Shown: piece after piece, positions 34,097-47,008 of the stretch | Position numbering within the stretch: the first letter of the stretch is position 1 | How the letters are laid out: each line of letters starts with the position of its first letter | From: Orbilia blumenaviensis | Lineage: Eukaryota > Ascomycota > Orbiliomycetes > Orbiliales > Orbiliaceae | Direction of reading: 5' to 3' | NCBI GenBank assembly: GCA_036872755.1 | Contig: JAVHNS010000003.1 | Location: 2,046,001 to 2,110,000, forward strand | DNA length: 64,000 nt | Notes under the pieces: generated by a model | Seen by the model: only the letters and a program-made list of their open reading frames with translations | What the model was told of the DNA's origin: nothing | Database searches by the model: none | Program-made: the position numbers and the translations under genes

Positions 34097-36468
34097 TCAC
34101 CCATCAATATCCATAATATCAACTCCTTCTGAAGTCCCTACTCCTTCTTGAGCTTTGGCAGCCCTCTCTCTCTCCAACCTCTCAACAGCCTTCTCACGCT
34201 CCCTCGCAACAATAGCTCGAGAAACAGAGGTATTCTCCAAAATGAACATTCTCTCAGGGTTTCCATCTTCGTCATCCTCGCCGTATTCTTTGATAATCGC
34301 AAAGAAGTACTTGTTCGAAACAGCTGGATCGAAAATAATTGGAGTTCCTTGGATTTCTTGTCTCTGTTCCTCAAGCCTGCGCCACTGCTGTTCTAAGAAC
34401 CTGTGGTCGTAGTTTTGGTTGTACTGCGATATCAGAGTCAATGTGGTCTGCTCAAGAAAATCAATTCGGTCACGACGAGTCGTTTTGATTTCTTCAAGGT
34501 TTCCCCAGAGATGGAAGAGCTCGTTTCTTAGTTCCTCGAATTTGTGACGGTTTTCGTCGGCGCGGAGACTATCGGGCATTGGTTAGCATAGTTCAGTACT
34601 TATACTAGAATTTGGGGTATGTGGTGGTAGTATACATACTCGCAAGGACCGGGGCTCAGCAAGTAACGGCCACTGGCATCGTCGACGCGGATGGTAAGGA
34701 GGGTGTTATCCTCTTTTCCAATAACGTCGAGTTCGAAACACCAGTACCATTGCGGTGGGTTCTCTGCGTACTCGGGGGAGTTCAAATCGACACCGCAAGC
34801 TCCCAGATCACCATCGATTGGTCTGGCGAAGTCGCGGATATCTGATGGTCGAAAATCGACAACTCGGCACTCGGTACGGTACCTGCGGTTGAAGAATTCG
34901 ACATCGGTTCCATCGAGCATATTGTAAATCTTGCGAAGCGGGGTTGTCTCGATAGAGATATAGCCGCAATGAACTGTATATCATAAAATTAGAAGAGAAA
35001 TAGTCGGAAGAGAGGCGTGCATTTCCTACCTTGTGGGTTATTCTCCTGTCGCTTTTTGAGCTCTGCCGCGAGTTTTGCTTTAGCCTCCTCCTCCTTCATC
35101 TTTCGTTCCTCCTCGTTACTTTCATGCTCCTTCTGGGCGACAAGTTTCACCAATTCTCGCTTCCGATTGTGAAGCGGTTTTAAAGCGGGGTCATCAGGCC
35201 TCAGTATTTTGAATCCATCTCTAAAATCTCCTTTCTTCCTCCCTTCCTTGCCGTCGGAGAGCGATCCTTCCCACTGTCCGCCTTTACCTCTCTTGATAAG
35301 AATGTTGGTGAAAGTTAAGTAGCACCCTTCCGTGATTTCACTACGCGCCTTTTGGGCCCAGCTGTCCCAGCAGGCAACTTTGAGCGAATAGTGGCCAAAG
35401 GGCCTCTCGAACCACTTTTTACCGCCAAATTTGTTTGGGTTCCTAGTAACACCGCCCCCTTCAAGAGCATAGCTCTCGACTTCGCTGCGCATGGGTGGTC
35501 TATTTTCATCGTTCAACGGATCAACACCCATGGGATACAGCTCCTTATTCTCAGTGAAATCGGTAACAGTGACCTCAACGAATCTATTATGCGACCAGAC
35601 CTTTTGAACGAAGCAGGTCAGATCATAGAAGTTGTCGAGTTTTATCTCTTTCATCAACGCTGCTTTTTTAGGGATATTCTTCTGAGGCTTTGCTTCGTCC
35701 TGATAAGTCCTTTCCGTCATACCATGACATCCGGCGAGACCACCACGGGTGTGGAAGTGCTCAAAGAGGTCTTTGCAGGCATTGTATTCTTCCTCCGTGA
35801 GTAGTTCCTTTCTTTTTTCAATGTCTTGGATACGGTATGGTCCGTTATCAACGATACGGATCCTTGGTCTCTCCGGACGCTGGTTGGGACCACCGGACTT
35901 TCTTCTAGTGTTTGGCATCTCGGCTTTACAGATGACCCAGGATGAACGTATCTTATTTGTCATACCAACATGGGTGTTTCCTTGGTTCCTCAAGACTTTC
36001 ATCTAAAAAGTATATATATAAAAAAAAAGAAAGGGTAATGTTCTTAGTCTAACTGCAGTGTAGAGTCGAAAGGTTTGGGAGACTTTTGGTAAGTACCTGG
36101 ACATCCTTGAACACGACAATAGATTCACCAATGTCTATGGCCTGAGGTAGGGATTCTGCATCTGGTCTAAAGATACGGACCGTGAGGTTGTTCTCATAGA
36201 CCGCGGCAGACTCGTCGCACAATTCGATGCATGCTTGCCAGTCTTTTTACGATAATATGGAGTTAGCATATACTTAAACATTTACACTAAAATACCAACA
36301 GTATAGCAAATTGCGATTTTAGAAGTCACAAATTTTAAGAAGTAACTTACCGGATCCATATGACATCTTGGGAGGTCTAAAACCGACCGCTATCCCGATC
36401 AAATTGACGAAGTGGCCCTCCTTGGGCCTCGCTTCCGCGATGAGGGTGTACCGCGCTGGTAAGGGCAT
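34097..36468 (-). CDS. pot1: POT1-like telomere end-binding protein
   Basis: Exons 36351-36468, 36097-36242, 35030-36002, 34640-34973 and 34097-34568 give 680 aa. The product should bind the single-stranded G-rich telomeric overhang and protect chromosome ends in shelterin. Seen: an N-terminal OB fold (YTLIAEARPKEGHFVNLIGIA, IELCDES, LTVRIFRP, IGESIVVFKDVQMKVL), which is the layout of the Pot1 first OB domain; a second OB-like region (LDNFYDLTCFVQKVW, FVEVTVTDFTEN) with SLKVACWDSWA; and a long charged helical stretch before a third region (VEFFNRRYRTECRVVDFRP, WYWCFELDVIGKEDNTLLTIRVDD). The last 150 residues are coiled-coil-like and acidic. All joins keep frame. It is longer than fission yeast Pot1 (555 aa). 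The assignment rests on OB-fold patterns, so a Cdc13-type relative is possible but less likely. Confidence 0.85.
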
Positions 36469-37871
36469 GGTATTCCTTGGCAAGAAAGGTAAGGTAAATT
36501 AAGGTAAATGAAAAAGGAAAAGGAAAAGGAAAAGGAAAGTTGAGATTCGATGAAGGTTTGTTGCTAAGGGATAGTGTTTTGGTTGTGTTGATATGTTGGT
36601 TTTTTTCTCTTATGGGAGTCGCGTTTTTGGTGTTTTTCTGGTTGTCATAAGCTCTGAGCTGAGCTTCCCTGGAGCCTCCCTGTCCTGGGAGACCTGCCTG
36701 GCCAATGGGGGGTGGGGCCTCGGTGGCGATGTCCCTGAGCTGATATAGCTTATAAGCTTATCTTACCTTAATTATTCTATGTACTTCTTCCTTACGCAGC
36801 TACTGGTGACATACCGACTACTTCAGATCAATCCTTTACCTAATCAATTTTAACCTTCTGTTAGGAACAGCCTCGATCAGAGGGTACCTATCGACTGCAG
36901 CAGCCGTCTACACGTCTACACGAGGCCTGTAGCTTGGTTATAATTTGTTAAGCTTATAAAAATATGATATATCGTTGGTGAAAATGCCTTATGGTTGACG
37001 TGCAGCTGGCTGCAGAACAGCTCTCTGACATGGATGACAGGTCCAAGCTATCACAACGGGGATACTATTCTGAAAAGGTTGCCAAGCCCAGCCCACCTGG
37101 CCAGACCCGTCCACCAACGAGGGGAAGTCGTATCTACGCCACCGATGGTGCATGGTGGTAAATTACCGTCAGGGGGAAAGATGTCGGAACAGCATCAAAC
37201 AAGGGGCTGACAGCGCTCGGGCGGTTAACTTAGGGCCCAGACAGAAGCTACCTTACTCAAGTAGCTGCAGGGTTGTGTGTTCGAGTAGAAGGGGTCTGGT
37301 TCCACGGCCATGCTGCACACTGCACCTTTAAGCGTATGCGTGCTTCTGCAAAATATATGTAGGATAGTATACATGTCATGCGGATTAGGTGGACTTGCTG
37401 AGGGCGAGATATATCGATACTTGCCCAGCTTTCGTGTGCATTTTGATAGATCATAGATGCATAGATCACATTTTGCCTTACTTCCCTACCCACCTACTTA
37501 CTGACTTAAGTCCATTCTCTTACCCAGTTAAGCTCTTAGTAGACGGAGTGTATCACTAGTTAGTAATACGTAGTCTTGATATCCATCGTGGCCAAGCTTA
37601 CTGCCTCCGGAGATCTGGAGCAGAAGAGTACGTATACTTACCTGTAACTACCTAGATATATGCTAGCTTGAAAAGGCCGTTGTTAAGTACCTTATGGTGC
37701 AGTACTAAATAAATCTAATTCTGACCTTAGCTAGAGCTCGGGAAGAACTGAATTGATCATGAAGAAGGAAAGAAGAAATAAGAAGGAAAGAAGAATAGGA
37801 GGAGCTGCCTTCTCCCATCCCCTTACCCCCCCAATCATATGCATATCCTATTCCTAACCTATCCTATTCTT

Positions 37872-37917
37872 ATACTCATACTCATACTCATACTCATACC
37901 CATACCCATACTTGATA
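37872..37917 (+). repeat. (TACTCA/TACCCA)n hexanucleotide repeat
   Basis: About seven tandem hexamers, TACTCA drifting to TACCCA, in the POT1/importin intergenic region. Confidence 0.85.
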
Positions 37918-38435
37918 GTACCTATATCAGTGACACTAACCAACTAGTAACTCGTGGCCGGCAGCAGGCAAACTGATTCGGATGTGACAAACAATTTCCT
38001 TTCTTTCCCTTCTTTTTCCCTGAATTCTCTAGTTACTCAGTTACCTAGCTTCCACGCAAATCCAATAGTCCCCTTCCCTCTGGCTTCTGGCTGGCTGCTA
38101 ATTAATAGGCCGCTACTTAAGAAAGTAATCTCTTTCTTTCTTCTTTTTCTCGCTAGCCTTTTGCCTGCCTGCTCTTGCTTTACCTCTGAAATCAATAACA
38201 ACAACATCCCAAAGCTTCATCTCCTCCACTCTTCTTCCTCCTCCCCCAGCCACCCGATAGTCTATCCGTTGGTTTCCACTTCTTCTGGATATCCTGTCGA
38301 TATACTTCCCTTCAAAGGTCTGTTCGGATCCTTTTTCGCTTTTGCTATCTCATTCAGCGTTTTTTTCTTTTCATTTCTGTTGTTCTGACCGCCTCGCAGC
38401 CGTCAAAAAGCTCCGGCTCGTGCGCAGAACATTAG

Positions 38436-38622
38436 GTAGGCATCCCTCTCCCTCTCTCTCTCCACCCCCCCATCTTAAAACTACCCCTCACCTCACTTTA
38501 TTTTCAACACCACCTTCGCTCTTCTCTTTCTTACGTCTCAATAACTATCGTGAAAAGCTGTCTCTTCGTCTAGCTAACATCCCCTTCTCTCTTTTTGCTC
38601 CTTGGGAAGCTTGTTTGTGCAG
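38436..38622 (+). other. Possible 5' UTR intron of importin alpha
   Basis: GTAGGC donor at 38436, CT-rich body, GCTAACAT branch-like word near 38574 and GTGCAG ending at 38622. The branch lies about 45 nt from this acceptor, longer than in the coding introns here, and an AG at 38609 would be an alternative. No transcript evidence. Confidence 0.35.
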
Positions 38623-38750
38623 GATCACGCAACCAAACACAGCGAGCGGAAATATTTGATCGCCTCGAAAAATTTATTTCCTCCACATCTCCCTCCTAAT
38701 CCAGTCATCTCCACCATCCCAACCACCACCATCAACAACCTTCCGTCAAG

Positions 38751-40788
38751 ATGGCCGACCGTTTCATCCCAGAACATAGACGAACAAACTTCAAGGCCAA
38801 GGGTACCTTTAAGCCCGAGGAGCTTCGTCGTCGTCGTGAGGAACAGCAAGTCGAAATCAGAAAGCAAAAACGCGAGGAGAATCTTGCCAAGCGACGAAAC
38901 CTCCAAATCTCAAGCCCCACACCCCACTCTGGCCTCACTGGTGTCGATAGCGATGACGAGAGCGCCAATACCGAGTCTCAGGTAAGGTCCATTTGTTCCC
39001 ATGTCTTCGTATTTACCCTTTTCTCTCCCTCCCTCTCCCTCTATCCCGGGGTTCCTGGTGGCCTTCGCTTGTTTTACAAGTGTTGGTGGGGCTTTATCGT
39101 ACAATTCCTTATCAGACCCTGTCCTATGGGCCACCTCTCTCTCGTCCGATAAAAAAATCCCAGTATCATCCCTTCCCAGGCCCATGGGCCTGCTCTTGTC
39201 GCGTTTTCCGGCGATATAGCATATTCTGTCGTGTCCATTCACGTGTGTTTCCAAGGTTTCCGCTAACTCTCACGGGCATCTGCTCTCTCTTTTAGCTCAC
39301 TGAGGATCTCCCTTCCATGATCTCAGGCGTCTTCTCCGACTCTATCGACCAACAGATCCTGGCTACTACTAAATTCCGAAAGCTGCTTTCGAAGGAGAGA
39401 AACCCACCGATCGAAAAAGTCATCGAGTGCGGCGTCGTAGTCCGCTTTGTTGAATTTCTTCGTTCTCCACACACTTTGGTTCAATTCGAAGCTGCCTGGG
39501 CTCTTACTAACATTGCCTCTGGCTCCGCCGCACAAACTCAAGTCGTCATCAACGCCGGTGCCGTTCCAATATTTGTTGAGCTTTTGAGCAGCCATGAACC
39601 TGATGTCAGAGAGCAAGCTGTCTGGGCTCTCGGTAACATTGCTGGTGATAGCCCACAATGCAGGGACTACGTCCTAAGCGCCGGTGCTCTTCGCCCGCTC
39701 CTCCAACTTCTTGGAGACAGCCGCAAGCTGAGCATGCTCCGCAACGCTACATGGACCCTAAGCAACTTCTGCCGTGGCAAGACTCCACAGCCTGACTGGC
39801 AAACTGTACGTATATTGATTTTTTTATTTTATTTTTCTCCTTTCATTTTGGTGAAAATGCGAACCTGCTAACCTGATGATTGTAGATTCTTCCCGCTCTG
39901 CCTGTACTAGCCAAGTTGGTATACAGCTTAGATGACGAAGTTCTGATCGATGCTTGCTGGGCTATCAGCTACCTGTCTGATGGTTCCAACGATAAGATCC
40001 AGGCCGTTATTGAAGCAGGTATTCCACGTCGCCTCGTCGAGCTGCTGATGCATAACTCTACTAGCGTTCAAACACCGGCTCTTCGATCCGTCGGAAACAT
40101 TGTCACTGGTGACGATGTTCAGACTCAAGTTATAATAAATTGCGGTGCTCTCCCAGCACTTCTGTCTCTCCTTAGCAGCACGAAGGACGGAATTCGCAAG
40201 GAGGCTTGCTGGACCATCTCCAACATTACTGCTGGCAACTCTTCACAGATCCAAGCTGTTATTGATGGCAACCTGATTCCCCCATTGATCAATCTGCTCA
40301 GCAATGGCGATTTCAAGACAAGGAAGGAAGCTTGTTGGGCGATCTCCAATGCCACCAGCGGCGGTCTTCAGAAACCCGACCAGATTCGCTATCTAGTTGC
40401 CCAGGGCGCTATTCGCCCCCTGTGTGACCTTCTCTCTTGCATGGACAATAAGATCATTCAGGTTGCCCTCGATGGCCTCGAGAATATTTTGAAGGTTGGC
40501 GAGATGGATAAGGAAACCCATGGCGAAGGCATCAACAAATATGCTCTGTTCATCGAAGAAGCCGGCGGGATGGAGAAGATTCACAATGCGCAGAACAATG
40601 CCAACGAGGAGATCTATATGAAAGCCTACAACATCATCGAAAAGTACTTCGGTGATGAGGAGGATGAAGCAGATGTCCAGGGAATTGCTCCGCAGCAGAC
40701 CACTGAGGGCAACACTTTCAGCTTTGGTGCTCAACCCGCACAAGGAGGATTCAGTTTTGCCAACCAGGGTGATACCATGGATATGTAA
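38751..40788 (+). CDS. srp1: Importin subunit alpha (karyopherin alpha)
   Basis: Exons 38751-38981, 39296-39805 and 39886-40788 give 547 aa, the usual length. It carries proteins with classical nuclear localisation signals into the nucleus with importin beta. Seen: an N-terminal importin-beta-binding domain ([20 protein letters not shown] and [15 protein letters not shown] basic clusters); then armadillo repeats with the Trp/Asn ladder that holds the signal ([67 protein letters not shown]); and a C-terminal acidic helix ending in a Gly/Phe-rich tail. The first intron is long for this window (314 nt); the second is 80 nt. The CT-rich leader agrees with high expression. Confidence 0.97.
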
Positions 40789-42304
40789 GCCATATAGCTT
40801 ACTTGCCATCGTATACACATGCCAATCTGCCGGACCCCTGATTGATCGATTTCTGGGAGAGGACTTTTATTTTTTGGGACCAAAAGAGGAGCGCACCCAC
40901 GGCTACGGGGCTCTTCTCCTTCGGTTTATGAATTTATTCCTCTTCTTCAAATATCGGGATTTAATGGTTTTTGCTAGTGCTTTCAACAATTCGCTTTGTT
41001 GGTTCCTGCGTCTACCCGCCCACTTTCCCCCATATTTGAAATGTATCACCCAATCATGTTATCCCTAAACCCCCCAGCCTTCGCTTTCACACCGTGTTCT
41101 AGTGATAATATCCTGTACGGCCCCTCCTTTTGTAATATTTAAAACCTGCGTCCACTTCCTGATACCAGATTTCTCCTGTAAACCACTATCTCATTCCTGT
41201 ATGTCCCTTTTCCTTTCTCCAATATATTCTTTCCCAGTAAAAAATAAACCCTGCACTTGCTCTTTTCCTTTTCCCGTCCCTTGCGACAAAATCCCTAAAG
41301 CTTCCCTTTTCCCCTTTTGCTCTCGGTCATTTTTTATCGTTATGAGCATGATTTTGGATAGGTTCACCGTTGCCGGCGTTTTTTTTCTGTATATCCTGGT
41401 CCCCTCCCGAATGAAGGAAACAAAAAAAAAAAGTTGGGGGGACACAGGACAAAACCCTTTATGTAGTTTCCCTATCTATGAGAAGAAGAAGATCCCTTTT
41501 TTGTGTAAATGGAAAGAGCGAAGCAACCTCCTCCTCCTCTTCTATCCCTACGTTATCTGATACACCCATACACCATGCTATACTCGTCGTTGTACCCTTT
41601 CACCCCCATTAACGTTATACATATAACGCTCCACCGATGATGTCCCCCAAGATGTTTGTATACACCTTTTGTAACTGTGATACCTTTATGTAGCCGACGA
41701 GGCGTTGAGGAAGCGGGCGAGAGGAGAGAAGAATATCAAGAAGAAGAGGAAGACCCGGACCTATAAATTTATGAAAATAGGCTGGGGATATTCTAAAGTC
41801 ATTAGATTGGTGCAAAAGACAAGACTATTTTGATGGCTCGGCGTGCTATATACAGCCATATAGCTGAATATATACTCGCTCATTGGAGCAATTTCAATGC
41901 TGTGACTATCGTTGATATAATACCACCGACACATGCTCTTCAAACAATTGAAACCCGTATCTATCCATTCGCTATCTACTTTCGTTACCTTAAATTCTTC
42001 CATCTGGGTTAATTTCATATCTTTCGATATACATAGATACCCTGGTTTAATCAGAACCTTCTTTGAATCCCCCTCGTCACGAGTTGGCTCTTTTTTTGTG
42101 TGTACGACCAACCGTCTACCAGCCTATAGCATTTCGCAGATCGCGTTGGCAAGTCATCCAATCAACCACACCAAAACACAGACTACCCTGCAGCTCACAA
42201 ACAGTTTCCAAAACATATTCAACTCAACCTCAGCACTAAACAACCAAACAGAAGAGCAGAAGAAAAGGAAAAGGGAAAAGGAAAAGGAAAGATACAGTTT
42301 TTAA
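40789..42304. other. Intergenic between importin alpha and helicase
   Basis: 1.5 kb. The first part is the importin 3' region, rich in CT. An open frame at 41761-42111 on the minus strand lacks a good start and any recognisable motif. The last 150 bases before the helicase start are A-rich with AAAAGG repeats. Confidence 0.55.
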
Positions 42305-45300
42305 ATGCCTCCCAAGAAGCCTGGAAAGGCCGCTGCTGCTGCCGCCTCAGACAAATCCAAAGCTGAACCTTCTACCACCGCTGCCAAGGGGAAAGGCAAA
42401 GCCTCATCATCATCAAATGCACCATCCACGAGTGGCGCGAAAGGCAAAGGCGCTGCTGCTGCTGCTGCCGCACCGCAGGAACCACCAAAACCGAGCTTGA
42501 ATGAGATTATCGGCGGGAAAGGATGGACCGGGAAGCTCCCTGTGGCCCTCTTTTATGAATTGACGGTCAAGAATCATTGGGATAAGCCGGAGTATACTAA
42601 TGTATGCCAATATATCAACATCCTGGCCTCTGCTCGAGGCTTATATTGCTATTTGGACTTTTTTTTTTTTTCCTTTAAAAAAATATAATAATAAAAATAC
42701 GGAAGCTAATATACGATGAACAGAGGAATACTAAAGAAGGCAATCAATCATCCGTCATAATCCGTTACAAGAACCCTAAAACCCATGAAACAGAAACCAT
42801 CCGTTTCGATCCTCCCTTGAATCTCAAAACTGCACCCGCATTTCACCCGACAGCTCTCGAAGCTCGACATTTTGCTGCTACGTATGCGTTACACAGGGTC
42901 TACTCTGGTCGAAACTTACAATATGCACTCCCCCCTACACATAGACCTTACTGGCAGGCTTTCGAAGCAGTTAAAAAGGAAGATGTGCAGCAAGGGCTAG
43001 CATCGAAGTACAGCGAGGATCCGTTTCAAGTACAGCGTGAGCAGATAGCTGCAGAGGCTGAGAAAGCCGCTGCAAGGGAAAAGGCCGCTGTGATAGGAAC
43101 CGTCGCGACCACCGGAGCTCATGCACTGTCCTCCAAACAAGTACCTAAAGGCTGGGCCGGCTCCGTCCTCGTAAACATGGGAAAAGGCACCAGAGGTCTT
43201 CTCGAAAAGTTCATCCGTCTAAACAAGGACTGGAAATACGACAATAACCTCGACAAGATCACCAAAGCTTCAATTGTGGAACAATTGACTACCGCTGGGT
43301 TCAGAATCAGTCATGCAGAGGAAGCGTGCGAGTGGGCTACAAATCTGGAGGACGCATTAGGTTCGAGGTTGGTCGCGAGTTTAATGGGGTAATAAGAACG
43401 GTTGTTTTGCTGATACATTTTCTCTCTGTGCGTCTCTGCGGGGGTGTTGGGCGTTTTGTAGAGTGGTTGCTTATTCATGTTCCCGAGGACGATATGCCGG
43501 CGAAGTACTTGCCGGATAATTACACGGTTGGAGCGGTGGCTTTTGTCACGGATTCTTTGGCTAGGGAGTATGCTGCTAAACGTATGTGGACATTAAACCT
43601 TCCTTCCTTCCTTCCTTCCTTCCTTCACTTAAGCTCGATATTTCTCGGGTTGCGGGGTTGGCTAATATTCGGTTTTAGGACTTTCGGCGGGGGGTTACCC
43701 CATTGAGGCCGCGCGTGAAGCTCTTGCGGCATGCGGTGATAAAGAAACCCGTGCGGCAGAGATTCTTATGCAAACACTGGTCTACGGACAGCCTAAACGG
43801 CGAGCAGTAAACAACGAAGACGATTTAATAATCTTCGACGACGAACCAGAGCTCTCGTCCGAGCATTGGCAAGAAGAACAGGACTCCCTCGAAGCGATCT
43901 ACGGCGACAAATACGTCCGAGTATCCGAGGACATCTGTCAGATTAAGTTGGAAGTTGATAGTAAGAAGCTTCCTCAGAATCTGCTTCTAGAAGTTAGGAA
44001 ACCGTGTTCGGGGTCCTATCCTGATGAGATTCCGGTATGGGCTGTGATCAGTGAGCCGTTACTACCTTCGCATGTTCGGTTAAGCTTGATTCGGCGGATT
44101 GCAGACTATTCTGAATCCTTGAAAGGTGGAGCTATGATATTTGGAGTTGTTGATTGGCTAGAAACTTCAATTGAAGAGATGGTAGATCGACCGGGCAAAC
44201 TGAAAGAAGTGTCCAGCGTGGTTGCTGGCGCTGCTGCCATAAGAAGTGCGCATAAACCGGTAGCACAAAAAAGGAAGGGTGTGAAGCATAGAACAAATCC
44301 GATAGATTGGACTCCTGGCCTTCCTGCAGCTTTGGAAATGCTGAAGCTTGCTGAGGATAGAATGGATACTATGGAAGGGAGGAAGATGATGACTGCTAGA
44401 AGATCGCTACCGGCGTGGAATCTGAGAGCACATGTCACTGAGTGTATTGATAGTAACTCTGTTACTGTCATCTCTGGTGAAACCGGGTCCGGGAAATGTA
44501 GGTACTCCTGTATCTTCGATAACTTTAGAATATTGGAGCTGACGAAATACAACAGCAACGCAATGTGTGCAATTTGTCTTGGACGATTTAATTCACCGGA
44601 ATCTTGGAACTGCAGCAAAGATTCTCTGTACCCAGCCTAGGCGTATTTCAGCCATTGGATTGGCTGAGCGAGTGAGTGCGGAGAGGTGTGTCGATGTGGG
44701 CACAGAGGTCGGGTATGCGATTAGAGGCGAGTCGAAGATGGGACCCAACACTAGGATAACTTTTATGACAACTGGTGTCCTCCTACGCCGGCTACACGAT
44801 GGTGACGGACTGTCAGATATTTCTCATGTCTTCATTGATGAAGTTCATGAACGGTCTTTGGATAGTGACTTCTTGTTGGTTTTGATGAAGAGGCTGTTGA
44901 CGAAGCGGAAGGATTTGAAGTTGATATTGATGAGGTAAGATCAGTCTTGGTCCCGTATTTTATATGACACTGCTAACTATACCTAGCGCAACGTTAAATG
45001 CAAAGGCCTTCGCAGACTATTTTGGTAATGTCCAGATTGTCAATATCGAAGGACGAACATTCCCAGTCAACGATTTGTATGGTTATCCTTACTCCAGAGG
45101 CAGATTTTTGAATTACAAACTAACAGTACTTGAAGCTATCTCGACGACGTGCTTCGGTTCACAAACTTCAATGCCTTAGGTCGTGGTGAGAAGCTAAGGC
45201 CGGTGGATTCCGATACCGCGGACGTAGACCCTGCCATCGGTATGCAGATGAGAGCGCTAGGGCAAGGTGTGAACTACGATTTAATCGCTGCCACCGTCCA

Positions 45301-47008
45301 AGCGATTGATGATGAGCTTGGTGAGGATAGCGGTGCAATTCTAGTCTTCCTCTCAGGTACTCTAGAGATCCACCGAGCTATAAAAGCCATCAACGATCTT
45401 CCAGAATCCTACCGATACCTCGCCTACCCACTCCACGCATCCCTGATCCCCGCGGAACAACGGAAGGTATTCTTACGTCCACCGAAGGGGCAGCGGAAAA
45501 TCATATGTGCGACCAACGTTGCCGAGACATCCATTACCATTGAGGATATTGTCGCGGTAATCGATACCGGCCGCGTTAAGGAGACTTTGTTCGATCCTGA
45601 AACTCGCATGATACGACTTGCGGAGACATGGGCATCGAGAGCGTCTTGTAAACAACGAAGGGGTAGAGCTGGTAGAGTTAGGGAGGGGGATTGTTATAAG
45701 CTTTACACGAGGAATGCGGAGATGGATAAGATGAAGGAGGCGACGACGCCGGAGATATTGAGGGTGCCGTTGGAGAATATATGTAGGTGGCTGTTCCCGT
45801 TTTTATGGTTTCAGGGCGGAAAAACTAACATACGGTGCCTTTTAAAGGTCTTACGATTAAGGCTATGGGTGTTAAGGATGTTGGGACATTTTTGAGATCA
45901 GCATTGACACCGCCGGATACTCGCACTGTGGATGCGGCGCTGACAACTCTGGTTCGTATGGGGGCTCTGAAAGATGACGATTTGACAGGTCTTGGAAAGC
46001 ACTTGAGTACTATACCAGCAGATGTCAGGAGTGCAAAGTTGATGATCTATGGTTCTATATTTGGCTGCGTTGACGCCGCTTTGACGATTGCGTCTATATT
46101 GGCGGTTAAATCACCATTTGTCGTTCCCAGGGAGAAGCGGGATGAGTCGAGAGAGTAAGCATCCCCTTAAACTATTGACCAAAGTGATTTGCTAACATAG
46201 GTACTTACCTGGCAGGGCCCGCTCTTCCTTCGGTAACGGTAACGGCGATCTAATAGCCGACTACCGCGCCTTCGAAGAATGGTCAACTATCTCCCCAACT
46301 CTCTCAACATCCGAATCCCGTAGATGGTGCGATGAGAACATGCTCTCCCTACCCACACTCAATGACATCCGATCAAACAAATCGCAATACATATCTTCAC
46401 TCCAGGAGATCGGTTTCCTCCCAATTCCCTACCACAAGGACTCCGGCGCCACACGTTCTCTTAATTCACAGAACGGGAATGACGCATTAGTCCGCGCCAT
46501 CGTTGCATCTTCGTTCAGTCCACAGATCGCACGCATACAACTACCTGAGAAGAAATACGCTGCGACGATGAGTGGTGCTAAAGAGTTAGATCCGGAAGCT
46601 AGGACGATTAAATACTTCACAGAAGACGAGCGGGCGTTTTTACACCCTGCGAGCACGTTATTCGACGCTCAGGGTTTTAAAGGAAATGCGGCGTTTATGG
46701 CATTCGCTAGTAAAGTATCCACATCTAAGATATTTTTGAGGGATGTTACCCCCGTAAGTGCGTTTGGGATATTACTGTTGGGCGGGAATGTGGAGTTGGA
46801 TATGAGTGGGAGAGGGGTCAAAGTCGATGGATGGATCAGAGTGAAGTGCTGGTTGAGGATTGGAGTGCTGGTTAAGTGTTTAAGGGTTTTGTTGGATGTG
46901 GAGTTACAGAGGAAGGTTGAGAATCCTGGGTTGGAGGTGGCGGGGAGTGAGGCTGTTGGGTTGGTCAGGAGGTTGATTGAGTTTGATGGAATGGATCCGG
47001 CTGCATAA
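42305..47008 (+). CDS. DExH-box RNA helicase, DHX57/YLR419W-like
   Basis: Nine exons (42305-42601, 42724-43360, 43462-43581, 43679-44497, 44556-44934, 44987-45076, 45136-45782, 45848-46154, 46216-47008) give 1362 aa. The product is an ATP-dependent RNA helicase of the DEAH/RHA family. Seen: Lys/Ala-rich N-terminus; a UBA-like segment; an RWD domain (EEQDSLEAIYGDKYV onward, about 415-520); Walker A GETGSGKS ending at S625; CTQPRRISA; DEVH at 719-722; SATLNA; ATNVAETSITIE; the motif VI segment QRRGRAGR; then winged-helix/ratchet and OB-fold regions. RWD plus UBA before the helicase core is the DHX57/YLR419W arrangement. Exon 6/7 uses the GTATGG donor at 45077, which restores NDFYLDDVL. Intron 2 uses GTTCGA. 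Intron 3 holds a CCTT array. Confidence 0.93.
43598..43626 (+). repeat. (CCTT)n tetranucleotide array inside a helicase intron
   Basis: About seven CCTT units within the 97-nt intron 43582-43678, just after the donor. Length changes here would alter intron size but not protein. Confidence 0.9.

Larger units (their letters stand above)
36469..38750. other. Divergent intergenic region, POT1 / importin alpha
   Basis: 2.3 kb without a supportable gene. Just upstream of POT1 are AAGGTAAA- and AAAAGG-type repeats (about 36485-36540). A (TACTCA)n microsatellite lies near 37872. The last 400 bp before importin are strongly CT-rich, typical of leaders of well-expressed fungal genes, and may contain a 5' UTR intron. 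Confidence 0.55.

Noticed and set aside
41761..42111. 116-codon minus-strand frame between importin and helicase
   Set aside because: No ATG at its beginning, no motif, and it overlaps the probable promoter of the helicase. Kept only as a remote possibility.
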